6,380 nt of DNA from Planctomycetota bacterium. GTDB taxonomy: Bacteria > Planctomycetota > Planctomycetia > Pirellulales > Pirellulaceae. The notes under the pieces are model-generated. The model made no database searches, was not told where the DNA came from, and saw only the letters and a list, made by a program, of their open reading frames with translations. Shown piece by piece: positions 6,124-6,380 of this stretch. The stretch is from assembly GCA_019347795.1 (NCBI GenBank), contig JAHWKS010000353.1, positions 1-6,380 on the forward strand, read 5' to 3'. The position numbers were made by a program, and so were the translations under genes. How positions within the stretch are numbered: position 1 is the first letter of the stretch; the number at the start of each line of letters is the position of its first letter.

Positions 6124-6380
6124 TTGTCGCCCTCTGTTTCCGCCGTCGATCTTCGCGTGCAGCTTGGACGGCTCACGCTGCGCAACCCGGTCTTGGTCGC
6201 CTCGGGCACGTTCGGCTACGCCCGCGAAATGGAGCGGATCGTGGACCTGGGGCGTCTCGGCGGCATTCTGCCGAAGACGATCACCGCCGAGCCGCGCATC
6301 GGCAACGTTCCGTGGCGGACGGTGGAAACGGCGGCGGGACTCTTGAACTCGATCGGTCTGGACAACGACGGCATCGAGGC
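6124..6380 (+). CDS. pyrD: Dihydroorotate dehydrogenase, class 1B catalytic subunit, N-terminal fragment
   Basis: Eighty-five codons are visible before the right edge. The product oxidises dihydroorotate to orotate with an FMN cofactor in pyrimidine synthesis; class 1B enzymes normally pair with an electron-transfer subunit (PyrK) and use NAD+. Diagnostic segments are N21[11 protein letters not shown]32, G46-G-I-L-P-K-T-I-T (PKT 50-52), P57-R-I-G-N-V-P63 and E68[15 protein letters not shown]83. The catalytic Cys region lies beyond the window. The frame opens after a TGA at 6061-6063 and contains no ATG. TTG at 6124 is preferred because it gives [17 protein letters not shown], the usual leader length before the N-P-V motif. 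TTG at 6088 would add 12 residues, and GTG at 6157 would remove the D-L-R-V segment. A weak GAG lies seven bases upstream. The gap of 107 bases after the PAP2 gene leaves open whether they share a transcript. Confidence 0.9.
   Translation, partial: MSPSVSAVDLRVQLGRLTLRNPVLVASGTFGYAREMERIVDLGRLGGILPKTITAEPRIGNVPWRTVETAAGLLNSIGLDNDGIE

Noticed and set aside
1..6380. Mobile elements, CRISPR arrays, tRNA or rRNA genes, defence systems
   Set aside because: I found no transposase or integrase motifs, no regularly spaced repeats, no tRNA cloverleaf and no rRNA-like segments; every large coding region belongs to a known housekeeping or envelope family.

Overview
The window is GC-rich, densely coded bacterial chromosome and most likely comes from a planctomycete (Pirellulales-like; the order is a guess). 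Two signs point there. At the left edge, a minus-strand gene opens with a long basic leader followed by L-E-S-L-E-R-R-E-L-L-A-A, which is the LEPR-XLL type N-terminal signature typical of planctomycete secreted or surface proteins. The central TPR protein ends with the N-N-L-A-W-L-L-A-T-S-P-D-D-E type extended repeat that is common in planctomycete TPR proteins. Non-ATG starts are frequent (three GTG, one TTG).

Layout. Bases 1-316 (minus) hold the N-terminus of the LEPR-XLL protein, cut by the window edge. Bases 317-734 carry no supportable gene, only a small GC-rich inverted-repeat cluster. Bases 735-3397 (minus) are a two-gene operon of full-length CNNM/CorC-type membrane proteins (DUF21 membrane domain, CBS pair, CorC_HlyC domain), joined by a GTGA stop/start overlap with a strong Shine-Dalgarno. 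Bases 3398-3641 are a divergent promoter region, with a plausible promoter on each strand and an 11-bp perfect inverted repeat at the predicted 5' end of the corC transcript. Bases 3642-5282 (plus) encode an exported TPR protein with seven consecutive 34-residue repeats in perfect register. It overlaps by GTGA with a PAP2-family membrane phosphatase at 5279-6016 (plus). After a 107-bp gap, a class 1B dihydroorotate dehydrogenase gene starts, probably at a TTG, and runs off the right edge.

How the genes work together. The CorC pair probably acts on Mg2+ or other divalent-cation flux across the inner membrane, perhaps as a heteromer. The TPR protein and the PAP2 phosphatase are translationally coupled and both belong to the cell envelope: one is exported, the other dephosphorylates a lipid (di)phosphate, possibly the undecaprenyl carrier. 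PyrD belongs to pyrimidine synthesis and may simply be a neighbour. I see no phage, transposon, CRISPR, tRNA, rRNA or defence system. Most of the window is ordinary housekeeping and envelope DNA, and the findings are modest.
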